Positions 19,222 through 29,000 of a DNA stretch of 64,000 bases are shown here, one piece after another. The DNA is taken from positions 1 to 64,000 of the forward strand of contig NZ_LZFO01000006.1 in NCBI RefSeq assembly GCF_001758365.1, in the 5' to 3' direction. A model generated the notes under the pieces. That model was not told the DNA's origin and searched no databases. It was given only the letters and a program-made list of their open reading frames with translations. Numbering within the stretch: the stretch's first letter is position 1; every line of letters begins with the position of its first letter. Origin of the DNA: Clostridium acetireducens DSM 10703 (GTDB lineage Bacteria > Bacillota > Clostridia > Clostridiales > Clostridiaceae). A program made the translations under genes and the position numbers.

Positions 19222-20091
19222 CTAAAGAGCCCTAAATATTTCACTTTTATACCCATGCTTACCTTCTAGAGTTTCTACTATTTCTTTTAATATATTATCT
19301 TTATCTTTAGGCAATGTTCCTCCTAAAGGTTTGTAATTAGAAGCATGATTACTTCTAAAAATACAATTAGTAAGATTTAAATTTTTTACAAGTTTTCCTG
19401 TTTCCATCATAACTTCTGGAGGCGTTAATAATTGAATTTTGCCTTCATTAACTTTATCATACATTTCTGTGCCCGGTTCTACCATAAGAGTTAATAATCC
19501 TAAATAATCGGGATCTATCCCATTTATTACTCTTGCTGATTCTAGAGCATGTTCTTGCCATTTTTCTCTTCCGCCTAATCCTGATATTAATGTTACTGAA
19601 AGTTTTATTCCGCTTTCTTTTATTTTTTTACCTGCTTCAATTAATTCATTAGAATTAACTCCTTTTTTAATATCTTTTAATATATTATCACTTCCAGATT
19701 CTACTCCAAGATAAGCTATTTTTAATCCTAAATTTTTAAGTTCTATAAGTTCCTCTTTGGTTTTTCTTAATATGTCTTTAGGGGCACTATACACTCCTAC
19801 CCTTTCACATTCAGGAAATAATTTTTTTATTTTTAAAAGAACTGCTTTTAAATGCTCTGTTTTTAATACCAGTGCATCTCCATCTGCTAAAAATATTTTA
19901 TTTACATACTTATAATACTTTCTTGCTAATTCTAAATCTTCAAATACCTCATTAATATCTCTAATCCTAAATGCTTTATCTTTGTACATACTACAAAATG
20001 TACATTTATTATGGGCACATCCTATTGTAACTTGAATTATCAAACTATAAGCTTCACTAGGTGGTCTATATACTGCTCCTTCATATCTCAA
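19222..20091 (-). CDS. Radical SAM protein (Elp3/HemN-like fold)
   Basis: A 289-residue radical SAM protein. The 4Fe-4S cluster cysteines are Cys25, Cys30 and Cys33 in GCAHNKCTFC, so the spacing is C-x4-C-x2-C instead of the common C-x3-C-x2-C. Later motifs FLADGDALVL near residue 68 and YLGVESGSDNILKDIKKG near residue 126 fit the SAM-binding barrel. No C-terminal accessory domain is visible. The substrate is unknown. The gene starts 24 nt after the CWB2 protein gene and may share its transcript. Confidence 0.85.
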   Translation of the reverse strand: MRYEGAVYRPPSEAYSLIIQVTIGCAHNKCTFCSMYKDKAFRIRDINEVFEDLELARKYYKYVNKIFLADGDALVLKTEHLKAVLLKIKKLFPECERVGVYSAPKDILRKTKEELIELKNLGLKIAYLGVESGSDNILKDIKKGVNSNELIEAGKKIKESGIKLSVTLISGLGGREKWQEHALESARVINGIDPDYLGLLTLMVEPGTEMYDKVNEGKIQLLTPPEVMMETGKLVKNLNLTNCIFRSNHASNYKPLGGTLPKDKDNILKEIVETLEGKHGYKSEIFRAL

Positions 20092-20115
20092 AGTGTATCA
20101 CTCCTATTATATATA

Positions 20116-22248
20116 TTAATCCATACTATTTTTTAACAATTCTACATAATCAAAAGAATTTTCTTTAGTTAATTCTGGCATAGTAACATTTACAGGCTTA
20201 TTTATATCGTAATTTTCAGAACTATATTTAATCACAATATCTATTAGCCCTTTTATATCTTCTTTATTTTTTTCAGGTAAATTACTTTCTACATTAGACA
20301 TCATTTTTTCTATCTTAGATAAATCTAATTGTAAGTCAACAACTCCGCTTTCTCCAATAATATATCCATTATGAATGTAGTAAGTTATATCTATTCCCTT
20401 ATTTCCTAGTATTTTTAAATCCTTTATTATATTCATAAAATTATTAAAATCCTTTAAAGCTTCTTTAGGATTATCTTTTATATTATTAAATACTTCCTCA
20501 ACAGCTTTTTTTTCTTCATCTTTATTTGGTACTTGTGAAAAATCTATTGTATTAATAATAAATTCTTTTATTAAATTCATGCTTTCTTCATCATTAGCAC
20601 AATTATTAACTGTGTTACTTATTAAATCTTTAAATCCTTTATCATCTAATTTAAACTCATATGTTTGAACATATTTTTTACCTTCCATAGTATTTAAAGC
20701 AAATAATCCCTTATAATTTATACATTCTATTCCAGGATTCCACTTTTGTGACCATTTATTTAATAGTTCTATAAATTTAGGTTGAAATTCTTTGCTAAAT
20801 TTAACTAGTTTAGTGTAATCTACATTATCTAATTCTTCATTATCTGCTAATTTACTATTCATATTTAAAACGTCTATAACCATATATTCTTTTCCCTTAA
20901 ACTCTTCTGGTAAATTATCAGATAAAATTTTAGGAATTTTTACTATTTCTAGCATTTTAGGTTCATTAGATTCAAAATCTGCAAATACCCAAGCTGTAGT
21001 ATCTACTTTCATTCCAGCAACATCTATTGTTATATCTATTTCACCATCAGATGTAGTTTTTTCTTTATTAGTATTAGTTTTTGCAACTATATTAATTTTA
21101 GAATTATTAATATATGGTAAAACTTTATTTATATTTTCTTGATCTTCTTTTGAAAATCCTGATGTACTAAAATTAAAAGATATTTCACTTTTATTTTTTA
21201 CAGAATTTATATTTTGATTATTTATATAAGCTTTTGTTAATGTATTACTTACATATTTATTATTAGATATAGGTATATATTTACTCAATTGGTTCGTACT
21301 TACAACGCCTTCTCCGCCTAATATATTTATTTGATACATTTTATCCAATTTATTATTTAAAAATTCTTGAACATTTTTTGGAATATTATTACTAACTAAA
21401 ACTATTGGAGATTTAGTTAGAGATGCTAATGCAGCTCCTGACAACGCATCTGCATAATCAGATACTGATGATAAATAAGTTGTACTGAAATTAATGTCTT
21501 TTTCAAATTTATTTATTATATTTATATTTCTTTCATATTTATCTTTACCTATTATTCTTTCAGCATCTTTAAAATATTTTACAATATCATCTTTTATTAA
21601 ATTATTATCCCCTAATATATATGCCTTTGATACATTTGCGTTTTTTATGTAACTTTCTAATTCTTTAGTAGATTTAGCATTAGGAAGTAATATTATTGGC
21701 ATTTGTTTAGCAGCAGCTATAGGTGCTGCAGAAACCGCATCTGCAAAATCTGTTCCTATAGTTAAAAATGCTCCATTATTTATACCTACCTTTTTTGCTA
21801 CTTCTATAGATGTAGCATATCTATCCACTCCTGATATTCTCTCTATTTGTATACCTTTTTTCTTTACTTCACTTTCTAATTTATCAGATATTACTCCTTT
21901 TCCGCCAATAATAAATACCTTTTTAACTTTTAATCTATTAAGTTCACTACTTAATGATTCTTTAGAAGACTGATTGTCCAATTTATTTTTAGAAGCTAAT
22001 AATATAGGTGCATTGTATTTTTTAGCTAAAGGTGCAGCACATATAGCATCACCAAAATCTTTACCACTAACTATTATGGCATAATCTGAAGTATCTTTCC
22101 ATCCATTTTTACATATAGATATGCTTGTATCATATCTATTATTTCCCCATATTCTTTGCGGAGAAACTTCTGCACTTACTTTTTGTTGATTTCCAAATCC
22201 TAAACATAAACCTATAGAAATCATACAAACCAATTTTTTTATATTCAT
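20116..22248 (-). CDS. Secreted cell-wall protein with three CWB2 repeats
   Basis: A 710-residue surface protein. Residues 1-26 form a signal peptide (LVCMISIGLCLGFG then SAEV). Three CWB2 modules follow at about 30-125, 126-225 and 226-325, each with RIxGxxRYxTS and AxxAxxxxxPI elements. These modules anchor clostridial Cwp proteins non-covalently to the wall polymer. Residues 330-710 form a unique acidic region rich in Asn, Lys and Asp. I do not recognise a catalytic domain in it; a lipoprotein-like or chaperone-like secreted domain is possible. A GGAGG site precedes the ATG. Confidence 0.9.
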   Translation of the reverse strand: MNIKKLVCMISIGLCLGFGNQQKVSAEVSPQRIWGNNRYDTSISICKNGWKDTSDYAIIVSGKDFGDAICAAPLAKKYNAPILLASKNKLDNQSSKESLSSELNRLKVKKVFIIGGKGVISDKLESEVKKKGIQIERISGVDRYATSIEVAKKVGINNGAFLTIGTDFADAVSAAPIAAAKQMPIILLPNAKSTKELESYIKNANVSKAYILGDNNLIKDDIVKYFKDAERIIGKDKYERNINIINKFEKDINFSTTYLSSVSDYADALSGAALASLTKSPIVLVSNNIPKNVQEFLNNKLDKMYQINILGGEGVVSTNQLSKYIPISNNKYVSNTLTKAYINNQNINSVKNKSEISFNFSTSGFSKEDQENINKVLPYINNSKINIVAKTNTNKEKTTSDGEIDITIDVAGMKVDTTAWVFADFESNEPKMLEIVKIPKILSDNLPEEFKGKEYMVIDVLNMNSKLADNEELDNVDYTKLVKFSKEFQPKFIELLNKWSQKWNPGIECINYKGLFALNTMEGKKYVQTYEFKLDDKGFKDLISNTVNNCANDEESMNLIKEFIINTIDFSQVPNKDEEKKAVEEVFNNIKDNPKEALKDFNNFMNIIKDLKILGNKGIDITYYIHNGYIIGESGVVDLQLDLSKIEKMMSNVESNLPEKNKEDIKGLIDIVIKYSSENYDINKPVNVTMPELTKENSFDYVELLKNSMD

Positions 22249-22439
22249 AAATTTTCCTCCTTTTATAATATATAAACTTATTACTATTATATCCTATTAT
22301 TTATATATATAAAAGTTATATAATATAAATAACATAAATAAAGTATTTATATTATTTAACTTTTAAAATATATGACTATGGTAAAATAAATTTAATTAAA
22401 AACTTTGCAATATATTATTTTATATAATTGGAGGAAAAT

Positions 22440-23831
22440 ATGAATATTAGATTTGTAACTTCTAATGAATTTAAATTAGAAGAAATAAAAACTATTCTAA
22501 ATGAAAAAAATTTAAATGTATTACCTGTAAATATAAAAATTGAGGAATTACAAACAGATGACAATTTAAAGCTTATAAAAGATAAAACAATAAAAGCATT
22601 TAAAGAAGTGGGTAGGCCTTTATTTGTTGAGCATACTGGTTTTTATTTAGAATATATAAGTGGTCTTCCTGGAGGATTAAGTGAAATATTTTGGCTAAAA
22701 CTAGGTCCAAAAGTATTTACGGAACTTTTTGGAAATAATTCTAATAATAAAGCTGTTGTAAAAACAATAATAGGATATTGTGATGGCTATAAAATATATA
22801 CTTTTGAATCCAAAGTTTTTGGAAAAATTTCTAGTAAACCTTATGGATTCTCAAAATTTGAATGGGATCAAATTTTTATACCTTATGGCTATAATAAAAC
22901 TGTTGCAGAAATGGGAGAAGAAAAAAACAAAGTTTCATCTAAACGAAAAGCTTTAAATAAATTTGTGAATTTTTTAAAAAACAATAATAAAATTTTTAAA
23001 AAAAGAGACTACTCTTTTATAAATAACCTATGTGAATCTATTATTAATAAAAATGTAGTTTTATTTGTTGGTGCCGGTGTTTCAAATAATCTACATTTGC
23101 CATCTTGGGAACCTTTATTAGAAAGCATGGGTAAAGATTTAGGATATGATGAAGAAATATTTAAAACATTAGGTGGAAATTTAACATTAGCAGAATACTA
23201 CAAAAATAAAAAACATGGTATATCAGAAGTTAGAAATTTATTATTAAAAGATGAAGAAAATATAAAAGAAGAAATAGCTAAGTCTGATATACATAAGTTA
23301 ATTGTTGAATTAGATTTTCCTTTAATATATACAACTAATTATGATAGATGCCTAGAAACAGCTTTTGATTATTATAATAAAAAATACATTCTAATAAAAA
23401 CAGTAGAGGATTTAATAAATTTAGATAATACCATAACTCAAATAATTAAATTTCATGGTGATTTAAATGATGAAAATTCAGTAGTACTTACCGAATCTAG
23501 CTATTTTCAAAGACTAAACTTTGAAAGCCCTTTAGATATAAAACTTAGAGCAGATATGCTTGGAAAGTCTATTTTATTTATTGGCTATGGATTTAATGAT
23601 ATTAATATAAGATATCTTCTTTATAAATTAAATAAAATATGGACTAATTCATCTTCTCCTTATGCTAAACCAAAGTCTTATATGTTTTTAACTAAACCTA
23701 ATCCTGTTCAAGAAGAAATTTTAGAAGCCAGAGGTATTATTCCCATAGTATCCACTAGCGATAATCCTGGAGAAGGGTTAAAAGATTTTTTAAAATTATT
23801 AAAAGAAAAAATTATCAAATTAAAAAACTAA
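22440..23831 (+). CDS. Fusion: degenerate ITPase/HAM1-like domain plus SIR2 domain
   Basis: A 463-residue two-domain protein. Residues 1-182 match the non-canonical purine NTP pyrophosphatase fold (FVTSNEFKLEEI, then VEHTGF at 63-68, FEWDQIFIP near 140 and AEMGEEKNKVSSKRKAL near 156). The usual acidic pair of the active-site loop is Glu-His here, and the SHR element reads SKR, so catalysis is doubtful. Residues 194-463 are a SIR2_2 domain: GAGVS at 211-215, TTNYD with Asn300, and FHGD with His339, the residues needed for NAD+ hydrolysis in defence SIR2 proteins. The start is ATG at 22440 with GGAGG directly upstream; a TTG four codons earlier is part of that site. It looks like a nucleotide sensor joined to an NADase. 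Confidence 0.82.
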   Translation: MNIRFVTSNEFKLEEIKTILNEKNLNVLPVNIKIEELQTDDNLKLIKDKTIKAFKEVGRPLFVEHTGFYLEYISGLPGGLSEIFWLKLGPKVFTELFGNNSNNKAVVKTIIGYCDGYKIYTFESKVFGKISSKPYGFSKFEWDQIFIPYGYNKTVAEMGEEKNKVSSKRKALNKFVNFLKNNNKIFKKRDYSFINNLCESIINKNVVLFVGAGVSNNLHLPSWEPLLESMGKDLGYDEEIFKTLGGNLTLAEYYKNKKHGISEVRNLLLKDEENIKEEIAKSDIHKLIVELDFPLIYTTNYDRCLETAFDYYNKKYILIKTVEDLINLDNTITQIIKFHGDLNDENSVVLTESSYFQRLNFESPLDIKLRADMLGKSILFIGYGFNDINIRYLLYKLNKIWTNSSSPYAKPKSYMFLTKPNPVQEEILEARGIIPIVSTSDNPGEGLKDFLKLLKEKIIKLKN

Positions 23832-23845
23832 CTTTGTTAATTTAA

Positions 23846-23877
23846 AAAATGGATTTAAACTTAGTTTAAATCCATTT
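23846..23877. terminator. Shared terminator between convergent genes
   Basis: Hairpin AAAATGGATTTAAAC-TTA-GTTTAAATCCATTTT. It terminates the SIR2 fusion gene on the plus strand and, in reverse, overlaps the permease stop codon, which lies in the loop. Confidence 0.75.
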
Positions 23878-24622
23878 TATTTTCTAAAATGTAGCAAGTT
23901 CCTATATAAAGTATTATAAATATAAATATAAATATTTCAAATATAAGACTTGCTAAATTTAGTTTTAAATCTGGAAAATTCACATTTGTAAAATAATTTT
24001 GTTTAGAAAATATAGTTAGAGAAATTTCTTTAGGAATTTTTTCTTCTAATTGCATAGATATTTTTCCTGTAATTAAACTTATTGCTACAAATATTCCAAA
24101 GGCACCTAACTTACCTAATTTATTTTTCTTTAATGCCATTTTACTTGCAGTTATTGAAAAAAATACATGAGTTAAAAATTCAATATTAAATAACATACAA
24201 ATTATTACTGAAAAAAATATATTTCTAAAATTAAAAATTTCTCTTAATGTTAATAACATTAAAGTATCACCTAATTTTATTATATAAATAAAGTTGAAAA
24301 TTGAAGCTATACCAAATACAATAAAAAACTGAATAATAGCAGTAATTAGCTTTGCTGTTAAAATAGAATATCCCCTTTCAGGTAATGTAAATAATAAATA
24401 TGAATTATCTGAATAAATATCTTTGCTAAGTAAATTTATATTAAATAAAAAAATTATTATAGAAGCTATTGAAGTAATCATTATAGAAAAACCTATTATA
24501 CCCTCTTTAGGCAATGCATTTATTCTAGTAATAAGTATTATATTCAAAAAAATTATTGAACCTATTATTATTAATAATTCTTTAAAATTTCCTTTTAAAT
24601 CATACTTAATTATATTTAACAT
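23861..24622 (-). CDS. ABC-2 type transporter permease
   Basis: A 253-residue protein with six hydrophobic segments starting at residues 13-35, and the motif SYLLFTLPERGYSILTAKL near residue 74 that is common in small clostridial ABC-2 permeases. Its start overlaps the stop of the ATPase gene by one base. With the ATPase and the GntR regulator it forms a YtrA-type operon, usually involved in export of or resistance to cell-envelope-active compounds. The substrate is not known. Confidence 0.85.
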   Translation of the reverse strand: MLNIIKYDLKGNFKELLIIIGSIIFLNIILITRINALPKEGIIGFSIMITSIASIIIFLFNINLLSKDIYSDNSYLLFTLPERGYSILTAKLITAIIQFFIVFGIASIFNFIYIIKLGDTLMLLTLREIFNFRNIFFSVIICMLFNIEFLTHVFFSITASKMALKKNKLGKLGAFGIFVAISLITGKISMQLEEKIPKEISLTIFSKQNYFTNVNFPDLKLNLASLIFEIFIFIFIILYIGTCYILENKMDLN

Positions 24623-25320
24623 TATTTAAAAACCTCCCTATACAATTCATCTATAGACATACTCTTTTCATTTCTTAAATCTTCTGTATTTCCTTTTAAT
24701 ATTAATTTACCTTGAGATATAAAAACTACTTCATCAAATAATCTTTCTATATCACTTACTAAATGAGTGGTAATTATCATTGAGCTTTCTTCATTAAAAT
24801 TTTCTATAATAGTACTTAATATTTTTTCTCTTGTAACAGGATCCACTCCACCTAAAGGTTCATCTAATAAATAAATCTTTGCTTCTCTCGACAATGTTAA
24901 AGTTAGAAGAAGTTTTTCTGTCATTCCCTTTGATAAATTTTTTACTTTCATTTCTTCATCTAAATCCATATCTTTTAAAATTTCTTTGCATTTTTCTTTA
25001 TTAAAATCTTTAAAAAAATCATTATAAAAATCTATAGCATCTTTTACTTTCATCCATTTATATAAAAAATTTCTATCTGGGAGATAAGCTACATAAGATT
25101 TAGTTTTAAATCCAACTTTTTCACTACTAATTAATACCTCTCCTGAATTTGCTTTTAAAATACCTGCTAAAATTTTTAAAAAAGTAGTTTTTCCACTGCC
25201 ATTAGGTCCTAAAACTCCTAAAATTTTTCCTTTTTCTAATTCAAGACTAAAATTATCCAACGCCTTTTTTTTAAAATAATTTTTATTAATATTTGAAGCT
25301 TTTAAAAGTAATTTTTCCAT
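24622..25320 (-). CDS. ABC transporter ATP-binding protein
   Basis: A 232-residue ABC ATPase. Walker A is GPNGSGKTT (about residues 39-47), the signature reads LSKGMTEKLLL (LSKGM in place of LSGGQ), Walker B is IYLLDEPLGGVDP and the switch is ITTH. It energises the adjacent permease at the membrane. It lies 1 nt after the GntR regulator gene and overlaps the permease gene by one base, so the three are one operon. Confidence 0.93.
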   Translation of the reverse strand: MEKLLLKASNINKNYFKKKALDNFSLELEKGKILGVLGPNGSGKTTFLKILAGILKANSGEVLISSEKVGFKTKSYVAYLPDRNFLYKWMKVKDAIDFYNDFFKDFNKEKCKEILKDMDLDEEMKVKNLSKGMTEKLLLTLTLSREAKIYLLDEPLGGVDPVTREKILSTIIENFNEESSMIITTHLVSDIERLFDEVVFISQGKLILKGNTEDLRNEKSMSIDELYREVFK

Positions 25321-25321
25321 T

Positions 25322-25693
25322 TTACACTTCCTCCTTTTCTAATACTTTTAATAATATATCTTTAATTTCTTCTTTTTTAAATCCTAAATCTTTCATTTCA
25401 TTAATAAAAGTAGTTATAACTTCTTTAGACATTTCAAACTTTAATTGTGATACCATTTCATTATCCTCCTTTACAAAAGTCCCCATTCCCCTTTGTGTAT
25501 AAGTTATACCTTCTCTTTCTAATTCTTGATATGCCCTCTGTACTGTATTAGGATTTACTTTTAATTTCCCGGAAAATTCTCTAACGGAAGAAAGCTTATC
25601 TCCTTCTTTTAATTTACCTAATACTATATCTTTTTTTATAATATTTATTATTTGTATATAAATAGGGTATTTTTCACTAAATTTTATTTTCAT
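25322..25693 (-). CDS. GntR-family regulator, YtrA subfamily
   Basis: A 123-residue regulator. The N-terminal winged helix (IYIQIINIIKKDIVLGKLKEG, LSSVREFSGKLKVNPNTVQRAYQELE) matches the GntR DNA-binding domain. The C-terminal domain is only about 45 residues, as in YtrA repressors that control adjacent ABC operons. It is first in the operon, and a palindrome overlaps its promoter, consistent with autorepression relieved by a cell-wall stress. Confidence 0.93.
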   Translation of the reverse strand: MKIKFSEKYPIYIQIINIIKKDIVLGKLKEGDKLSSVREFSGKLKVNPNTVQRAYQELEREGITYTQRGMGTFVKEDNEMVSQLKFEMSKEVITTFINEMKDLGFKKEEIKDILLKVLEKEEV

Positions 25694-25717
25694 TTTTCAA
25701 CCTCCTAACTCTATTGG

Positions 25718-25764
25718 TATTAGTGTTATATTTATATAGTACACTAATATTGTAGTAATGTCAA
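25718..25764 (-). promoter_or_regulatory. Promoter and operator of the YtrA-type ABC operon
   Basis: On the minus strand, TTGACA (25759-25764) and TACTAT (25736-25741) are spaced by 17 bp. A perfect inverted repeat TATTAGTGT (25718-25726) / ACACTAATA (25741-25749) covers the -10 and the start region. A third half-site GCACTAAT lies at 25790-25797. This is the expected location for a GntR/YtrA operator. Confidence 0.7.
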
Positions 25765-25818
25765 TCTATTATAATATAATTTTTATAGAGCACTAATTTA
25801 ATATTTTATTATTTACTA

Positions 25819-25870
25819 AGTTGTTGAATAAAAAGTGATTTATATAAATCACTTTTTATTCAACAAGCTA
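25819..25870. repeat. Mini-palindrome, relic of the quasi-palindromic element
   Basis: A 51-bp hairpin, AAGTTGTTGAATAAAAA with its complement, 20 bp of perfect arm and almost no loop. Its ends equal the ends of the long elements (GTTGTTGAATAAAAA), but the internal 300 bp are absent. It sits between the divergent GntR and helicase genes. It could be a centre-deleted copy. Confidence 0.75.
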
Positions 25871-26027
25871 AATTACCATATTATTAACAAGAACTACATT
25901 GATTTTATTTACTTTACTAAACTTTTTTAGGATTTTTTTACATTATTTTGTCTAATCTCTTTAAAAACTCTATCATTTAACTTATAATTAAAGTAGTTAA
26001 ACTATTTGTAGTTTGGAGGTAAAAAAT

Positions 26028-29000
26028 TTGTATACTAAAGATTTAGACACACTAAAAAAAGTTGAACAGATATTCACTTATTTACTCAGCATAAAAAACT
26101 TAAATAAAAAAACTATAAAAAATATAAGTCAATACGAAAAAGTATATTATGAGTGTGAACTTCCTAAAGGAGAAGGATGTTATATTTATAAAGACAATTG
26201 CGAAGATTGCTGGCTAGAAGTAAATGAAAAATGTAAAAATCTATATGATAGCTTATCTAAATTATTTTTATATTTAGAAAAAAATAGTGAAAATGTAGAA
26301 ATAGTATGGGGACATGCTGTTTTAGCTTGGAAAATTAATAATTCTAATATAATTCATCCACTATTTACTACAAAAATGGATTTAAGTTTTAACAGTAAAA
26401 CTTCTACGTTTATTATTAAACCTTACAACAATTATATAAATATGGAACTAGAAATTTTAGAAGATTTACCTATTGAAGACATGAATAAAATACTAAATTT
26501 AAGGGATGATTTTAATAGTTTAGATGTAGACCCTAGAAATATAAAAGAATACGAATTTATATTAAAAGAAATATATGAATGTTTAACAGATAAAACTTTA
26601 GCTAATGAAAATATAATAAAAAAAGATCTTATATCTATAAATAATATAAAACCTAAAAATGAACCATTATTTTATAATGCTTCTTGCATAATAGTAAGGA
26701 ATATAGATACTAGACTTTGGAATATGGAAATTAAAAATGTTCTTCAAGAATTAAAAAATGGTTATCCTATTCCAAAAACTATACAAGCTTTAGTTAAAAA
26801 TGAACAAATACCACAAGATAAAGAAACCGCTAATAATTGGAAAAAAATAGGAGAAAATTTATTATTTCCTCTTCCAGCTAATGAAGAGCAAAAAGAAATA
26901 GCCAAGAGATTAGCAAAAAACTTTGGAATTGTAGTACAAGGTCCTCCTGGAACTGGAAAGAGTCACACTATAGTAAATTTAATATGTCATCTATTAGCTC
27001 ATGGAAAAAGAGTATTGGTAACAAGTCAAACAGACAGAGCCCTTAGAGTTTTATCAAATAAAATTCCTGAAAATATAAGTTCTTTATGTATAAGTATTTT
27101 AGGTAATGACTCAAAAGCTTTAAAGGAATTGGATGAATCTGTGAGAAAAATAACTGAAAATTTATCTTTAGATCCTAAAGATATTTACAATGAAATTTTG
27201 CCTTTGGAAAATCAATTATCTCATTGCCTTAAAAAACAAGAAGAACTATATAATAAACTAGAAAAAATAGAGTGCTTAGAAAACAACGATATTATATATA
27301 TGGGAAAATCCCACAAACTAATTAATATATCTAAATGGGTTAATGAAAACGAAAAAAAATATTCATGGATTATAGATAAAATAGATACTAAATCAAAATG
27401 TCCTATTACAGATGATGAATTTAATCATTTAATAAGTTTATTAAATAGTGTAGATAAAGATTGTTTTAGATTAATAAATAAAATTGATAATATTATATCT
27501 AAACTACCTCCTTATGAAGAAATATATGAAAAATTAATAAATATTATTAATCATAAAAACAAATATATAGATTATAAAGAAAATATAAAAGGATGGAATA
27601 TTACAAATAACGTTATTAATATTAATGAAATTTTATATACATTAAAGGAAACCATAGAAACTATGAACAATATAGAAAACTCTTGGCTTAATAATGTAAT
27701 GAAATATTATCATTTTGGAGAAGTTTCTAAACCTATTTGGCAACAATTAATATCTAATTGCAATAGTTATTTGCATAAAATAAGCCAATTAAAACAATAT
27801 TTAAGTACTCATAAAATAGAAGTTCCAAAATCTATGAATATAGATGTATTTTATAATGACTTTAACCCAATTTATAAAACCCTTAAAACAAAAGGTAAAA
27901 TAGGTGCTTTATTTAAATTATTTCATAGTAATTGTAACTACATATTAGAAAATTGCAAAGTAGATTATAATAAAATATCAACTTTAGAACAAGCAGAAAT
28001 TATAAATAAATATATAGAAAAGCAAATATTAGAAAGAAGATTGAGAAATTTATGGAATAATACTGTAAAAGAATATGGTGGTAAAATATTAAATTCTTCT
28101 GATGTTAATTCTATTACAAACTTAGAAAACCTGGTAAAACAAATAGAATATATAATTAACTGGGATAATGTAGTAAAAAATAAAGTTATAAAATTAATAG
28201 ATGGAATTTACTTGCCTTATGAAGTTAACTGGTATAAAAAAGAAACTTATATATATTTAAAAACAGGTTTATTAAGCATAAAAAATATAAAAGAATTTTA
28301 TGATTTAAAAGCATATTTTGAAAATATAAGAAAACTATTATCTGACTGTGAAGAGTTAAAAGATTTAGATAAAGCTTTAGAAGAATATGATATCAATAAT
28401 GTAAATAGTATATATCATAAATTTAATAAATTAGAACTTATAAAACCTAAAATAGATGAAATAAATATTTTAACAAGCAAATTAAAATTACAATGTCCTC
28501 TTTTAGTAGACTATATATTAAACAATGAAAATGCTAATTTAGATAAACTAACAAACTTTAGTGAAGCCTGGAAATGGAATCAATGGAATAGTATAATAAA
28601 ACAAATTCATGAATTAGATATAAATAATATAGAAGAAAATTTAAGAGAAGAAAAAATTAAAGAAAAAAGCATTATTGAAAAATTAGTAGGAAAGAAAACT
28701 TGGTACAACCAAATGTTAAGAACTACAGAACCTCAAAAAAGAAGTTTATTTTCTTGGATGGAATCTATAAAACGAATAGGTAAAGGTACTGGTAAAAATG
28801 TAACAAAGTATAGAAAAATTGCACAAAATGAAATGGAAAATTGTAAAGATGTAATACCTGTTTGGATTATGCCTTTAAACAGAGTTATTGAAAATATAAA
28901 ACTATCAAAAAATTTATTTGATGTAGTTATATTTGATGAAAGTAGTCAAAGTGACATTTCTGCCATATCAGCTTTGCTAAGAGCAGAAAAAGCAGTTATA

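Noticed and set aside
26013-26027. TTG start at 26013 for the large helicase
   Set aside because: That TTG is part of the TTTGGAGGT ribosome-binding site itself; the TTG at 26028 is correctly spaced from it.
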